From contig JAEUWC010000008.1 of NCBI GenBank assembly GCA_016786465.1, positions 1 through 64,000 on the forward strand: a DNA stretch of 64,000 bases, read 5' to 3'. The first letter of the stretch is position 1, and each line of letters opens with the position of its first letter. The position numbers and the translations under genes were made by a program. Below the pieces are notes generated by a model. It saw only the letters and a list, made by a program, of their open reading frames with translations, made no database searches and was not told the origin of the DNA. Of the stretch, positions 44,212-51,928 are shown piece by piece. The DNA comes from Bdellovibrionales bacterium. Lineage in GTDB: Bacteria > Bdellovibrionota > UBA1018.

Positions 44212-44983
44212 TTGGAAACTTTTCCAGAATTTCTTTCAGCCAAAATCCGGCACGGGCGTACCCGTTCACGCCGAACGCGGAACTTCAAAGCCTATTTATG
44301 TCGTTTTTGACGGGACCGAACAGGTCGTATTGACCGCTTTCACCGAAGGTGAAGACCTGTCGGAATGGATGGGCCGACCGATTCAAGAACTTCGTTCGCA
44401 CTGGCTTGCGCGCGATATTGTGGCTTTTGATCGCAACGAAGTCGACGAAATGATTCAGTCGGCGACTTCATCGACGCGCTTTTACGATCAGATTGAAGAA
44501 ATGCGATCCAGAAGTCGATCGGTCCTTCGCGCTGGCGATTCTCGCGCGGCTTTTGTCCTGGGGAATGCCCGGGTGAATCGCAAACATTTTCTGCTTCGTT
44601 CGATCGAAGGCTGGTGGTCGCGCGTGTTACCGGACCAGTTTGGCCTTTTGCTTCGTTTGACGGGCCACCATGCAGGCGAATCGCAGGACTTTTTCCTGGT
44701 CGTTCGTCGCGGAAAGTTTGATTGCTTTCACGAACCCGATCTTTCAGGGATGAGCTTGGAACGCCGTCGCGATTGCGCGCAGGTCGCCAAGTTTTTAGAA
44801 GACCGATATTTGGTCAAAGTGCAGACTGTTTCGGTCCCTTCCAGCGAATGGAAGGAATGGGCACGCGATGCAGATCCTTGGGAAAGGGTGCTTCAGTCCG
44901 TGAAGTCTAAGCGCACCCGCTTGTATCCGGACGTCATGGGTGTTCGTAGCTTGATTCGCCTAAAGGCGATTTTGCCCGTTTAA
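44192..44983 (+). CDS. Hypothetical protein coupled to the GH42-like gene
   Basis: I choose ATG 44192 because AAGGA lies six bases upstream; the product is 263 residues. The frame is open further upstream inside the previous gene. The protein is soluble with no signal peptide. It contains KPIYVVFDGTEQVVLTAFTE, a beta-rich N-terminal part, a serine/arginine-rich segment (EEMRSRSRSVLRAGDSR), and an aromatic/basic C-terminal half. I do not recognise a family. The 20-bp overlap with the GH42-like gene implies translational coupling, so the two products probably work together. Confidence 0.75.
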   Translation: MVDLSCDWKLFQNFFQPKSGTGVPVHAERGTSKPIYVVFDGTEQVVLTAFTEGEDLSEWMGRPIQELRSHWLARDIVAFDRNEVDEMIQSATSSTRFYDQIEEMRSRSRSVLRAGDSRAAFVLGNARVNRKHFLLRSIEGWWSRVLPDQFGLLLRLTGHHAGESQDFFLVVRRGKFDCFHEPDLSGMSLERRRDCAQVAKFLEDRYLVKVQTVSVPSSEWKEWARDADPWERVLQSVKSKRTRLYPDVMGVRSLIRLKAILPV

Positions 44984-44990
44984 TCCCAGG

Positions 44991-45962
44991 CTACTTTTGG
45001 TCCAAAAAATCCAAAACGTCTTCCATCAGACCTTCACGAATGGCTTGCCTTTCATTGTGGATTTCGTGTCTTGCGCCGTCGTACGTGTGAACCAAAAAGT
45101 GGGGAGCGATTTCTTTTAGGACTTCTCGCGTTCTAGGTGAATCCACGTAGCTATCGTCTGATCCCAAGAAGACCAAGCCGCGGACTTTTGGGTCCATCTT
45201 CTTTCTGGAAACCAGTTGGGCTGTGCCCAGAAGGTTAGCTGCGAACGAAGGAACCAGAACGGGGCTTTTGGGTGAAATCGGGTCAAAGTGCGGATCTGGA
45301 TTTCCAGGGCCATAGGTGTCGGATGTTAAACTTTCCAATGTGATTTCATTCGGGGGCCAGCTTCCCAGGCCTTCACCCACGATCGCGTTAGGTACCAGGC
45401 CTGGAGCAATCAAGACCATTCGGTCGGCTAAACCGTGCAGTCCAAGCGCGTAGGCGGCTAGACCGCCTGTGGACCATCCAATCACCGTGCGGGTAGGAAC
45501 CTGATCCAATTTCGTCGCGAACTTTTCCCACACCTTTTGGCTTAGGGTTCTAATGTTTTTGATTCGCGTATTGTTCATCGATCCAGTCGATCGACCCTGT
45601 CCCATGTAGTCAAACGCGATGACTCGGTATCCGCGCTGGGTTAGCTTCTTGAAGAACGAATGGTGATTCATCATCGAATCCGCCAGTCCTTCTAAATAAA
45701 TAATGTTTCCCTGGAAGGGGACTTTCGGATTTTCTTCCATGTACCCTGCGCGAATCTTGACTTCGTCTTGAAGCATCAAGGGTACGGGGATCAGCGGAGC
45801 GAGCACCGGTGAAGGCACCGGAATGAATTGCCGAAATTCGATGGTCATCGGCATCTTTTCGCAGGTCCATGGACTTGGACAATCTGGGGTGCCCGCGTTT
45901 CGTGCAGCAGCGGTTTGAATTGAAGCGATGGCCAAGGTCAGGGAAATGAACGCTGAAGTCAT
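44991..45962 (-). CDS. Exported alpha/beta hydrolase (monoacylglycerol-lipase-like)
   Basis: This 323-residue protein has a signal peptide at residues 1-20 (cleavage near TAAA). The fold is serine hydrolase: FDYMGQGRSTGS precedes the nucleophile GWSTGG (Ser164). GSDDSYVDS supplies the acid region near 275 and DGARHEIHNE the catalytic histidine. This resembles monoacylglycerol/lysophospholipase-type hydrolases. A periplasmic or secreted location is expected. It converges on the plus-strand pair, with only seven bases between stops. Confidence 0.85.
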   Translation of the reverse strand: MTSAFISLTLAIASIQTAAARNAGTPDCPSPWTCEKMPMTIEFRQFIPVPSPVLAPLIPVPLMLQDEVKIRAGYMEENPKVPFQGNIIYLEGLADSMMNHHSFFKKLTQRGYRVIAFDYMGQGRSTGSMNNTRIKNIRTLSQKVWEKFATKLDQVPTRTVIGWSTGGLAAYALGLHGLADRMVLIAPGLVPNAIVGEGLGSWPPNEITLESLTSDTYGPGNPDPHFDPISPKSPVLVPSFAANLLGTAQLVSRKKMDPKVRGLVFLGSDDSYVDSPRTREVLKEIAPHFLVHTYDGARHEIHNERQAIREGLMEDVLDFLDQK

Positions 45963-46075
45963 GCGCCTAAAAAAGCAAGATTTTGGCCAGGATTTTTTGG
46001 ATTTAAGGTCGTTCTAGTGAATTTGGGGCATTCACGGTGTCCAAAGCTTCGACACTCAGAAAAGGTCTGAACGCC

Positions 46076-46600
46076 CTAACGAAATTCTTGTTCCTGCTGG
46101 TCTTGTAGCCGTAACAAGTAATCGTTGATGTGGGCCGGGGACGCAGATCCTTTCCACACCGATGTTTGATACCCAAAGTGACGGACTTTTTCCGATGAAA
46201 CTTCGGTGTCCAAGATTCCGTTATAATCCATTTCTGCGGCCTGATAGGCCAGACGAAGAATCGTTTCATCGCGATCAGGACAGGCTTCGACAGTGAACTT
46301 CAATTTGGATCGTCCAGTTCCCTTGGCCAGCGGAATTCCTTTGCGTTGGGTTTTGTAGAACACATTCACGTTCTTCGCTTTTTCAAGGTTTTCTAGATAC
46401 TTTTCGTAAGCCGGCTGAACTGTTTCATCGAAACAAAAGCGGCAGTATTTTTGGTGAGAAAGTTTGCTAGGGATCTTGGGCATCAGCTGAAATGCTCCCG
46501 GTTCGGGATTCAAAACGCAGTCCGAGCAAAGGGCCTTTTGGCACGCTTCGCAGTTCTCGGTCACTTCAGGGCTTCGGCAAGATTCACACGCGGAATTCAT
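46076..46600 (-). CDS. Cysteine-rich putative zinc-binding protein
   Basis: This is a 174-residue protein. Within the first 57 residues are paired cysteines (ACESCRSPE, ENCEACQKALCSDC, KYCRFC), spaced like a B-box or treble-clef zinc module. The remaining 115 residues are charged and partly helical without a recognised family. There is no signal peptide, so it should be cytoplasmic. It lies divergent from rlmN across an AT-rich spacer of 155 bp and 113 bp upstream of the alpha/beta hydrolase on the same strand. A role in protein or nucleic-acid binding is only a guess. Confidence 0.7.
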   Translation of the reverse strand: MNSACESCRSPEVTENCEACQKALCSDCVLNPEPGAFQLMPKIPSKLSHQKYCRFCFDETVQPAYEKYLENLEKAKNVNVFYKTQRKGIPLAKGTGRSKLKFTVEACPDRDETILRLAYQAAEMDYNGILDTEVSSEKVRHFGYQTSVWKGSASPAHINDYLLRLQDQQEQEFR

Positions 46601-46755
46601 GGATCGATTCCGACCCTACCATAGAACGGCTAATTTTGACGCTATGCATATTAATTTGTTAATTTACTTAATGATTTCAAGGATTTGAGGCCATAAAAAC
46701 AGCCTTTGGAAATCTGCCGCAATGCAGTAAAAGAATCTGGGGTAAATCCGTCCGC
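46601..46755. promoter_or_regulatory. AT-rich divergent promoter region
   Basis: This is the longest gene-free stretch in the window. The part from about 46630 to 46680 is much richer in A and T than its surroundings and contains direct repeats (TTAATTTG, TTAATTTA). TTGACG at 46636-46641 matches a -35 box toward rlmN, but the -10 position 17 bp on (TTAATT) is poor. It probably drives both divergent genes. I see no hairpin or riboswitch-like structure that I would defend. Confidence 0.4.
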
Positions 46756-48051
46756 ATGATTGTTTTTCAAAGCTTAACCAAAGCCGAACTCGCTGAACTT
46801 TTGCTGCCTCTGAGCCGCATTCGTTCTTCACGTCATCCGGAAGCGGATGATCCAGAAGCTGCGGCAAAATTAGAAAAGAAAGAGCGCAAGCAGGCCGCGT
46901 ATCGCGCCCAACAAATCTTTCACTGGGTCTACCAACGCTTTGTCACCGATTGGGACCAGATGACGGATCTTTCCAAGGACCTGCGCAATTGGTTGAAAGA
47001 AAACGTCACGATCTTTCGTCTGACCGAAAAAGTCTCGCAACAAGCCTTAGACGGTACCCATAAGTTTCTTTGGACCCTTCACGACCAAAAGACGATTGAA
47101 AGCGTGATTATTCCAGCGGCGCTTCAGGAAAAGGACGAAGTCGGATCTGACGCGCCAACCGAATCCGAACTGATGGGGCAGGGTAAGCGCTTTTCAGGTC
47201 GTGAAACCAAGACTGCAATTGATTCCCAGAAGTGGGGACGCTTAACCGTCTGCATTTCCAGCCAAGTGGGCTGCGCGATGGCCTGTAAGTTCTGCCTGAC
47301 CGGTGTTCAAGGTTTAGATCGCCATCTTCAAACCCACGAAATTGTCACCCAAGTTTTAGAAACGCGGATGCGCGCTCCGATCACGAACATCGTATTCATG
47401 GGAATGGGCGAACCGCTGCACAATTTAGATAACGTCGCAAAAGCCTGCCAGATTATTTTGGATCAAGATGGAATGGGCTTTTCTAAGCGCAAGGTCACAG
47501 TGTCGACCAGCGGCTTGGTCCCTGCGATTGACGAACTTGGAAAACGCGTCGATGTGTCACTTGCGATTTCTTTGAATTCCACGACTGATGAACAGCGTTC
47601 TGCGATCATGCCCGTGAATAAGAAATGGAACATCAAAGCCCTTCTGGATGCGTGCCGCCGCTATCCTTTGGGACCGCATCGCCGCATTACCTTCGAATAT
47701 GTGATGCTGAAGGATTTCAACGATTCCATGGAAGATGCTGCGAGGCTGGTGGCGCTGACCAAGGGCATTCCTTCGAAAATCAATTTGATTCCGTTTAATG
47801 AGCACAGTGGTGCTGAATTCAAGCGTCCTTCGGACGAAGTCGTGAAGAAGTTTCAGCGCTACCTAGGCGATCGAAACATCACGGCAACCGTTCGCATTTC
47901 GCGCGGGCGCGATATCTTGGCCGCTTGCGGCCAGCTTCGCAGCATTTTCGGAACCGCACGTGGAACCGAAAAGCATAAAGACTGGGCAGGGCTGAAAGTC
48001 CAGGCTGTGACTGAAAGCGCGCAGGCAACTGAAGATCAATCGTTGGGGTAA
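46756..48051 (+). CDS. rlmN: 23S rRNA (adenine-2503-C2)-methyltransferase with two insertions
   Basis: This 431-residue radical SAM enzyme carries CAMACKFC (Cys173, 177, 180) for the 4Fe-4S cluster, the MGMGEPLHNLDNV motif and VTVSTSGLVPAIDEL. The methyl-carrying cysteine region lies near the C-terminus (DILAACGQLR). RlmN dimethylates A2503 of 23S rRNA and A37 of some tRNAs. E. coli RlmN has 384 residues. The extra length falls in two hydrophilic insertions, about residues 20-50 and 121-160. The start ATG is preceded by the AT-rich promoter region. Confidence 0.96.
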   Translation: MIVFQSLTKAELAELLLPLSRIRSSRHPEADDPEAAAKLEKKERKQAAYRAQQIFHWVYQRFVTDWDQMTDLSKDLRNWLKENVTIFRLTEKVSQQALDGTHKFLWTLHDQKTIESVIIPAALQEKDEVGSDAPTESELMGQGKRFSGRETKTAIDSQKWGRLTVCISSQVGCAMACKFCLTGVQGLDRHLQTHEIVTQVLETRMRAPITNIVFMGMGEPLHNLDNVAKACQIILDQDGMGFSKRKVTVSTSGLVPAIDELGKRVDVSLAISLNSTTDEQRSAIMPVNKKWNIKALLDACRRYPLGPHRRITFEYVMLKDFNDSMEDAARLVALTKGIPSKINLIPFNEHSGAEFKRPSDEVVKKFQRYLGDRNITATVRISRGRDILAACGQLRSIFGTARGTEKHKDWAGLKVQAVTESAQATEDQSLG

Positions 48052-48055
48052 TTTT

Positions 48056-49162
48056 ATGAAATGTTTTGACAAAGGAATTGCTTGGGTAGGCCATGCACTT
48101 TTAGTTTGTGTTTTGGCCACCGCCTGCGAAACGCCGGTGTCAGTGCTTCAAGAAACGATTCCTTTCGGATCTTCGGAATGCCGATATGGCGGCACGCGGG
48201 TGACGACCGTCGACGCGGACGATAGAAAGACCAGCTACGTTTCTTGTTCGGCGTTTTCGTGTCCCACTTTTGATCCCTTCGTCTTGGATTCGGAAGCGTG
48301 CTGGGCTTCAACTCATGCTTATTTGACTTCGGCCTGGGCGCCTTCACTTGCGTCAGCTTTTGCGATTCTTGAAGGGTCAGGCGATGTTTTGGTTTGGGAC
48401 AACAAAATCATTCGCAAAGTATCGGCTTCTTCAGGGGCGACGACTGAATTTTGGAGGATCGAAGATATTTTCCCTGGGGTTCATAATCACATCGGTGCCG
48501 TCTTACCTTTGGGTGACAGAATCTACGTTCGTACGGCTCTTGATACCGCGATTAGCGCGAATTCGACTCAGCGTTTTGGCTACTTGGATCCTTCCGGCGG
48601 ATACCATTCCATCGTTGTCGCCGGAGTCCCCGAGTTCGGCTACGGCGAATCATACATGACGGCTTTGGATGCAAACACCATTTACATGCGTAAAGGCGGC
48701 GGAACCGGCGTGATGAAGGTGACGCCTTCGGGTGAACGCGTAGACATTTCGCTCAATGGCGATTCGGTTTTGGGTCCGATCAAAGTCGATCGGTTGCGTC
48801 GGCGCTTGTACTATTCCGACGGAACGCGCCAGATTCGCTATGTGAAGCTGGATTCAGCGGGCTTGCCGGTTTCTCCCGTCGTGCCGCTGACGCGGTTTTC
48901 ATATCCGATCATGAACGGCAGTGGACAGCTGGGTGGATCTATCGAGATCAACGAGAAAACCGGTGATGTTTATATGATTTGCGTGCGTGGGGGGCCTTTG
49001 CCTTGCCATGAAGGGTCAGTTTTCCGTTTCAAAGACGGAAGCTTGTTTCCAGTTCTGGACGCTTCGATCACGGCACGGGCCATTTCGTTGGCGGGCGGCG
49101 GCGACACGCTATACGTGATTGATTCGGCGGGCGCGGTCAGAAAGCTTTTCGTTTCGCCTTAA
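48056..49162 (+). CDS. Predicted lipoprotein, possibly beta-propeller
   Basis: This 368-residue protein has a signal peptide ending in lipobox LATAC near residue 24. The mature part is beta-rich, with repeated short strands of the type VWDNKIIRKVSASSG, RIYVRTALDTA, RRLYYSDGTRQIRYVKLD and GDTLYVIDSAGAVRKL, reminiscent of NHL/YWTD-like propeller blades. No catalytic motif is visible. The N-terminal mature region contains several cysteines that may form disulfides. It starts four bases after rlmN stops. Confidence 0.7.
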   Translation: MKCFDKGIAWVGHALLVCVLATACETPVSVLQETIPFGSSECRYGGTRVTTVDADDRKTSYVSCSAFSCPTFDPFVLDSEACWASTHAYLTSAWAPSLASAFAILEGSGDVLVWDNKIIRKVSASSGATTEFWRIEDIFPGVHNHIGAVLPLGDRIYVRTALDTAISANSTQRFGYLDPSGGYHSIVVAGVPEFGYGESYMTALDANTIYMRKGGGTGVMKVTPSGERVDISLNGDSVLGPIKVDRLRRRLYYSDGTRQIRYVKLDSAGLPVSPVVPLTRFSYPIMNGSGQLGGSIEINEKTGDVYMICVRGGPLPCHEGSVFRFKDGSLFPVLDASITARAISLAGGGDTLYVIDSAGAVRKLFVSP

Positions 49163-49175
49163 ACGCTTTGTCCGT

Positions 49176-51827
49176 TTACGCCGCGTCTTCCAACGTCACG
49201 TTGATCTGAACGGGTTCCGATGATTCGACCGCGGCGACAGGTGCCGGTGTTCCGCCAGCTTGGGCGAATAGGGCGTCGACGGCATTCTGCCGGGTCTGTG
49301 GCGCAGCTTTTTTCTGACCGCCGGCTTGCTTTGCGCCGATCGCAACTACGTCTGCCACTGGATCATCAGTGATCGGTGCAATATTGCGCTCGTCCTTCAA
49401 GGCTTCAGTCAGTTGCTTAACCATGATCGAAGTATCCACTTCGGCAACGATGTCATTTGCAGTAGGCAATTCGTGATTCACCGGCCCTGGCGCTGCTCCG
49501 CGAGGAACCGGAGCCGGTGCAGGGGTTGCCCCCAGCGACGAAAGCGTTGCACTTGGGATGGCAAGTTCCAGATCGGCCGGTGTGTACGTGGCTAACACTG
49601 GAGCCGCTTGGACCGGTGCCGGCGCGGGTGCCGCTTTTTGAACCGGCGCCTGAGCAGTAGCCTGCACGGGGGCCGAAGCTGCGACCGGCTTTGCAGCCGG
49701 CATGTCGGTGATGCGTTCCACCTGAATTGAAGATTTCGAATTGAAAGCTACGGGTGCTGCCGCAGGTAGGTGATCAAAAGACGGAACGGCTAGTTCTTCG
49801 GTTTCACCACCAGCTGTGGGCGAAAAAGATGCCGGTTGTTCCGTCGCAGTCGAAGCAAACGAAGGAACCACCAATTCGGCAACTTCCATCGCAGCCGGTT
49901 CTGCCGCAGCAGCGGGCGCGGCTTTTGGTGCGGATTTCTTTTCTTCTTTCTTGGAAACTTTTCTTTCTTCCTTTTTGGCGGCAGCAGGTTGCAGGGCTAT
50001 TGCTGGAAGGGGCGGAGGTGTCGGAGCATTGCGATTCACAAAACCCGTTTCGCCCGTGGTTCCGGTTTCTGGCGGAATAAATTCGTAGCCAGGGCGGAAG
50101 CCGATGACTTCATAAACGGCAACTTCTTCGTTCTTGCCCTTCACCTTGGTGCTACCGCGAGGCATGCAGTGAATATGTTCTTTGATTTCGTTGTAAGTTT
50201 CGCCGCTGATCAAGATATCCGTTTTGAATTCCTTAGTCAGCGATTCCATACGCGAGGTCAAGTTCACGGCGTCACCTAGGATGGTGTATTCCATCCTTTC
50301 AGGAGATCCGATGTTTCCTGCGACGACGTCGCCGGTGTTCATCCCCATCCCAATTGCGATTGCGGGCTTTCCCTTGGACATCTGGTCGGCGTTGAAGCGC
50401 ACCATTTCAGCACGCATTCGGATGGCAGCAGCAACAGCGCGTAGGCTGTCGTTTCCATATACGACTGGGGTTCCGTAGACGGCCATGATGGCGTCACCGA
50501 CGTATTTGTCGACGACTCCGCCGTGGGCGAAAATAATGCGAACCATTCGGGTCATGTAAGCGTTAACCAATTCGACGACTTGTTCTGGCTGAAGCTTTTC
50601 AGACAAAGTAGTGAATGAACGAATATCAGAAAAGAAGATCGTCACGCGCTTGCGTTCTCCGACCAGGTTCAGTTCACCCGAAAGAATTTTATCGGCAACG
50701 TCCTTCGAGTGGAATTTAGAGAATGCGTTTTTAATCTTTTCACGTTCAGCTAGACCCGTGGCCATTTCGTTAAATGAAACGGTCAAGTCGCCAATTTCGT
50801 CGTTCGCGCCCTTTTTCAAGGTGACATCGTATTCGCCACGGGAAATCTTTGCGGTGGCGTCGACTAGCCGAACCAGAGGGGTCGTCAGTGACAAGCTAAA
50901 GAAATAGATCAGCGCAAACGCCACGACTCCGACAATTCCGGTGACCAAGATCGAAATTTTTCGGACCCGATTGGCAGCTTCCAGGGCCTTTGCTTCTTCG
51001 ACCTGAGAAACGACGCCAATGCCCCCGAATCCAACCGTTTTGAAGGCGCCCAACAGAACCTTCTGGGTATCGGGGTCCGTGAAACGGGTTTGACCGTTGT
51101 TGGATTTTCCCGAAAGAAGCTGTTTCACGATTTCTAGGTTTGAAAGGTTTTCTTTCTTCAAAACCCGGCTTTGGTCCGGGTGAGCAAGCAATGATCCGGT
51201 AGAATCGACCAGGTAACTTAAAATGAAGCTGTCGTTTGAAACGGCCTTCAAGAAGCGATCTTGTTTCACGGTCGCTACGACCGCGTGAGTGATCGCACCT
51301 TTATCATCTTGGATCAAAGGCAAGGTGACCAGTAGCAGCGGAATCTTTCCCTTGATGTCAAAGCTTTGAATGGTTTCTTTGGGCGAGAACGCCAGGGCCG
51401 GATCCACTTTGTCTTGGATCTGGTTGATTTCGTCACGGGTCAGATCCAAAGCCTTGATGACGGCGTCGTTAGCCGCGTTTGCCACCTGGGTCACGACCTT
51501 GGCTTCCGTTTGGGTCAAAACCGAAGCTGAAATGAATTCTTTGTCGTTTTCAAAGAAGGGCTTTTGAAGCGATTCCATTTGCGCTGCCGGAAGCGGCTGC
51601 ATCATGGTGACGCCGACCAGTCGCAATTTTTCAGTCAAGTTCTTGACGTCGTTTTGAACTTCCTGGGCAAGAAGGCGCGCCGATTCCAGGTTCGCTTCTT
51701 GGATTCGAGCAATATTGTCTTTTGAAAACAAGTCGGTGGACGAAATGACGATCGCTCCTGCAGCGCCCAAAAGGACGGCATTGATCATGCCCACTAGTTT
51801 TGTCCGAATGCTGAGACGGACCTTCAT
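49176..51827 (-). CDS. Sensor adenylate/guanylate cyclase (Cache-HAMP-cyclase) with long Pro/Ala-rich tail
   Basis: From ATG 51827 this is 883 residues. It has an N-terminal membrane helix, a periplasmic Cache-like sensor at about 40-290, a second helix (IVGVVAFALIYFFSLSL), HAMP, then a class III cyclase domain at about 390-570. In that domain, FFSDIRSFTTLSE and KYVGDAIMAVYGTP carry the metal aspartates, and GDAVNLTSRMESLT follows. The last 280 residues are disordered, alanine/proline-rich, with three similar motifs (ELVVPSF, ELAVPSF, ELAIPSA) and a C-terminal AVDALFAQAGG. It likely makes cAMP in response to a periplasmic signal. It is divergent from the FecR/Fn3 gene. Confidence 0.9.
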   Translation of the reverse strand: MKVRLSIRTKLVGMINAVLLGAAGAIVISSTDLFSKDNIARIQEANLESARLLAQEVQNDVKNLTEKLRLVGVTMMQPLPAAQMESLQKPFFENDKEFISASVLTQTEAKVVTQVANAANDAVIKALDLTRDEINQIQDKVDPALAFSPKETIQSFDIKGKIPLLLVTLPLIQDDKGAITHAVVATVKQDRFLKAVSNDSFILSYLVDSTGSLLAHPDQSRVLKKENLSNLEIVKQLLSGKSNNGQTRFTDPDTQKVLLGAFKTVGFGGIGVVSQVEEAKALEAANRVRKISILVTGIVGVVAFALIYFFSLSLTTPLVRLVDATAKISRGEYDVTLKKGANDEIGDLTVSFNEMATGLAEREKIKNAFSKFHSKDVADKILSGELNLVGERKRVTIFFSDIRSFTTLSEKLQPEQVVELVNAYMTRMVRIIFAHGGVVDKYVGDAIMAVYGTPVVYGNDSLRAVAAAIRMRAEMVRFNADQMSKGKPAIAIGMGMNTGDVVAGNIGSPERMEYTILGDAVNLTSRMESLTKEFKTDILISGETYNEIKEHIHCMPRGSTKVKGKNEEVAVYEVIGFRPGYEFIPPETGTTGETGFVNRNAPTPPPLPAIALQPAAAKKEERKVSKKEEKKSAPKAAPAAAAEPAAMEVAELVVPSFASTATEQPASFSPTAGGETEELAVPSFDHLPAAAPVAFNSKSSIQVERITDMPAAKPVAASAPVQATAQAPVQKAAPAPAPVQAAPVLATYTPADLELAIPSATLSSLGATPAPAPVPRGAAPGPVNHELPTANDIVAEVDTSIMVKQLTEALKDERNIAPITDDPVADVVAIGAKQAGGQKKAAPQTRQNAVDALFAQAGGTPAPVAAVESSEPVQINVTLEDAA

Positions 51828-51928
51828 AGTCTTTCGTATCGGTGGCGATACCCAATCCGTTAACAATTTTATTCTTGGCCTTTTTTCTTACATTGCGCAC
51901 TCGTTCATCCGAAGAGGAAGAGACGGGA

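Noticed and set aside
46676-46725. Weak hairpin near AGGCCATAAAAACAGCCT
   Set aside because: The stem is only about four base pairs; it is not convincing as an attenuator or terminator.
46664-46867. Minus-strand frame entering the start of rlmN
   Set aside because: It overlaps the promoter region and rlmN; no family match, and it lacks a plausible ribosome binding site.
51842-51928. Upstream extension of the FecR protein from GTG 51842
   Set aside because: It would leave only 14 bp to the divergent cyclase start and has no Shine-Dalgarno sequence; GTG 51929 has AGAGGA upstream. It is not fully excluded.
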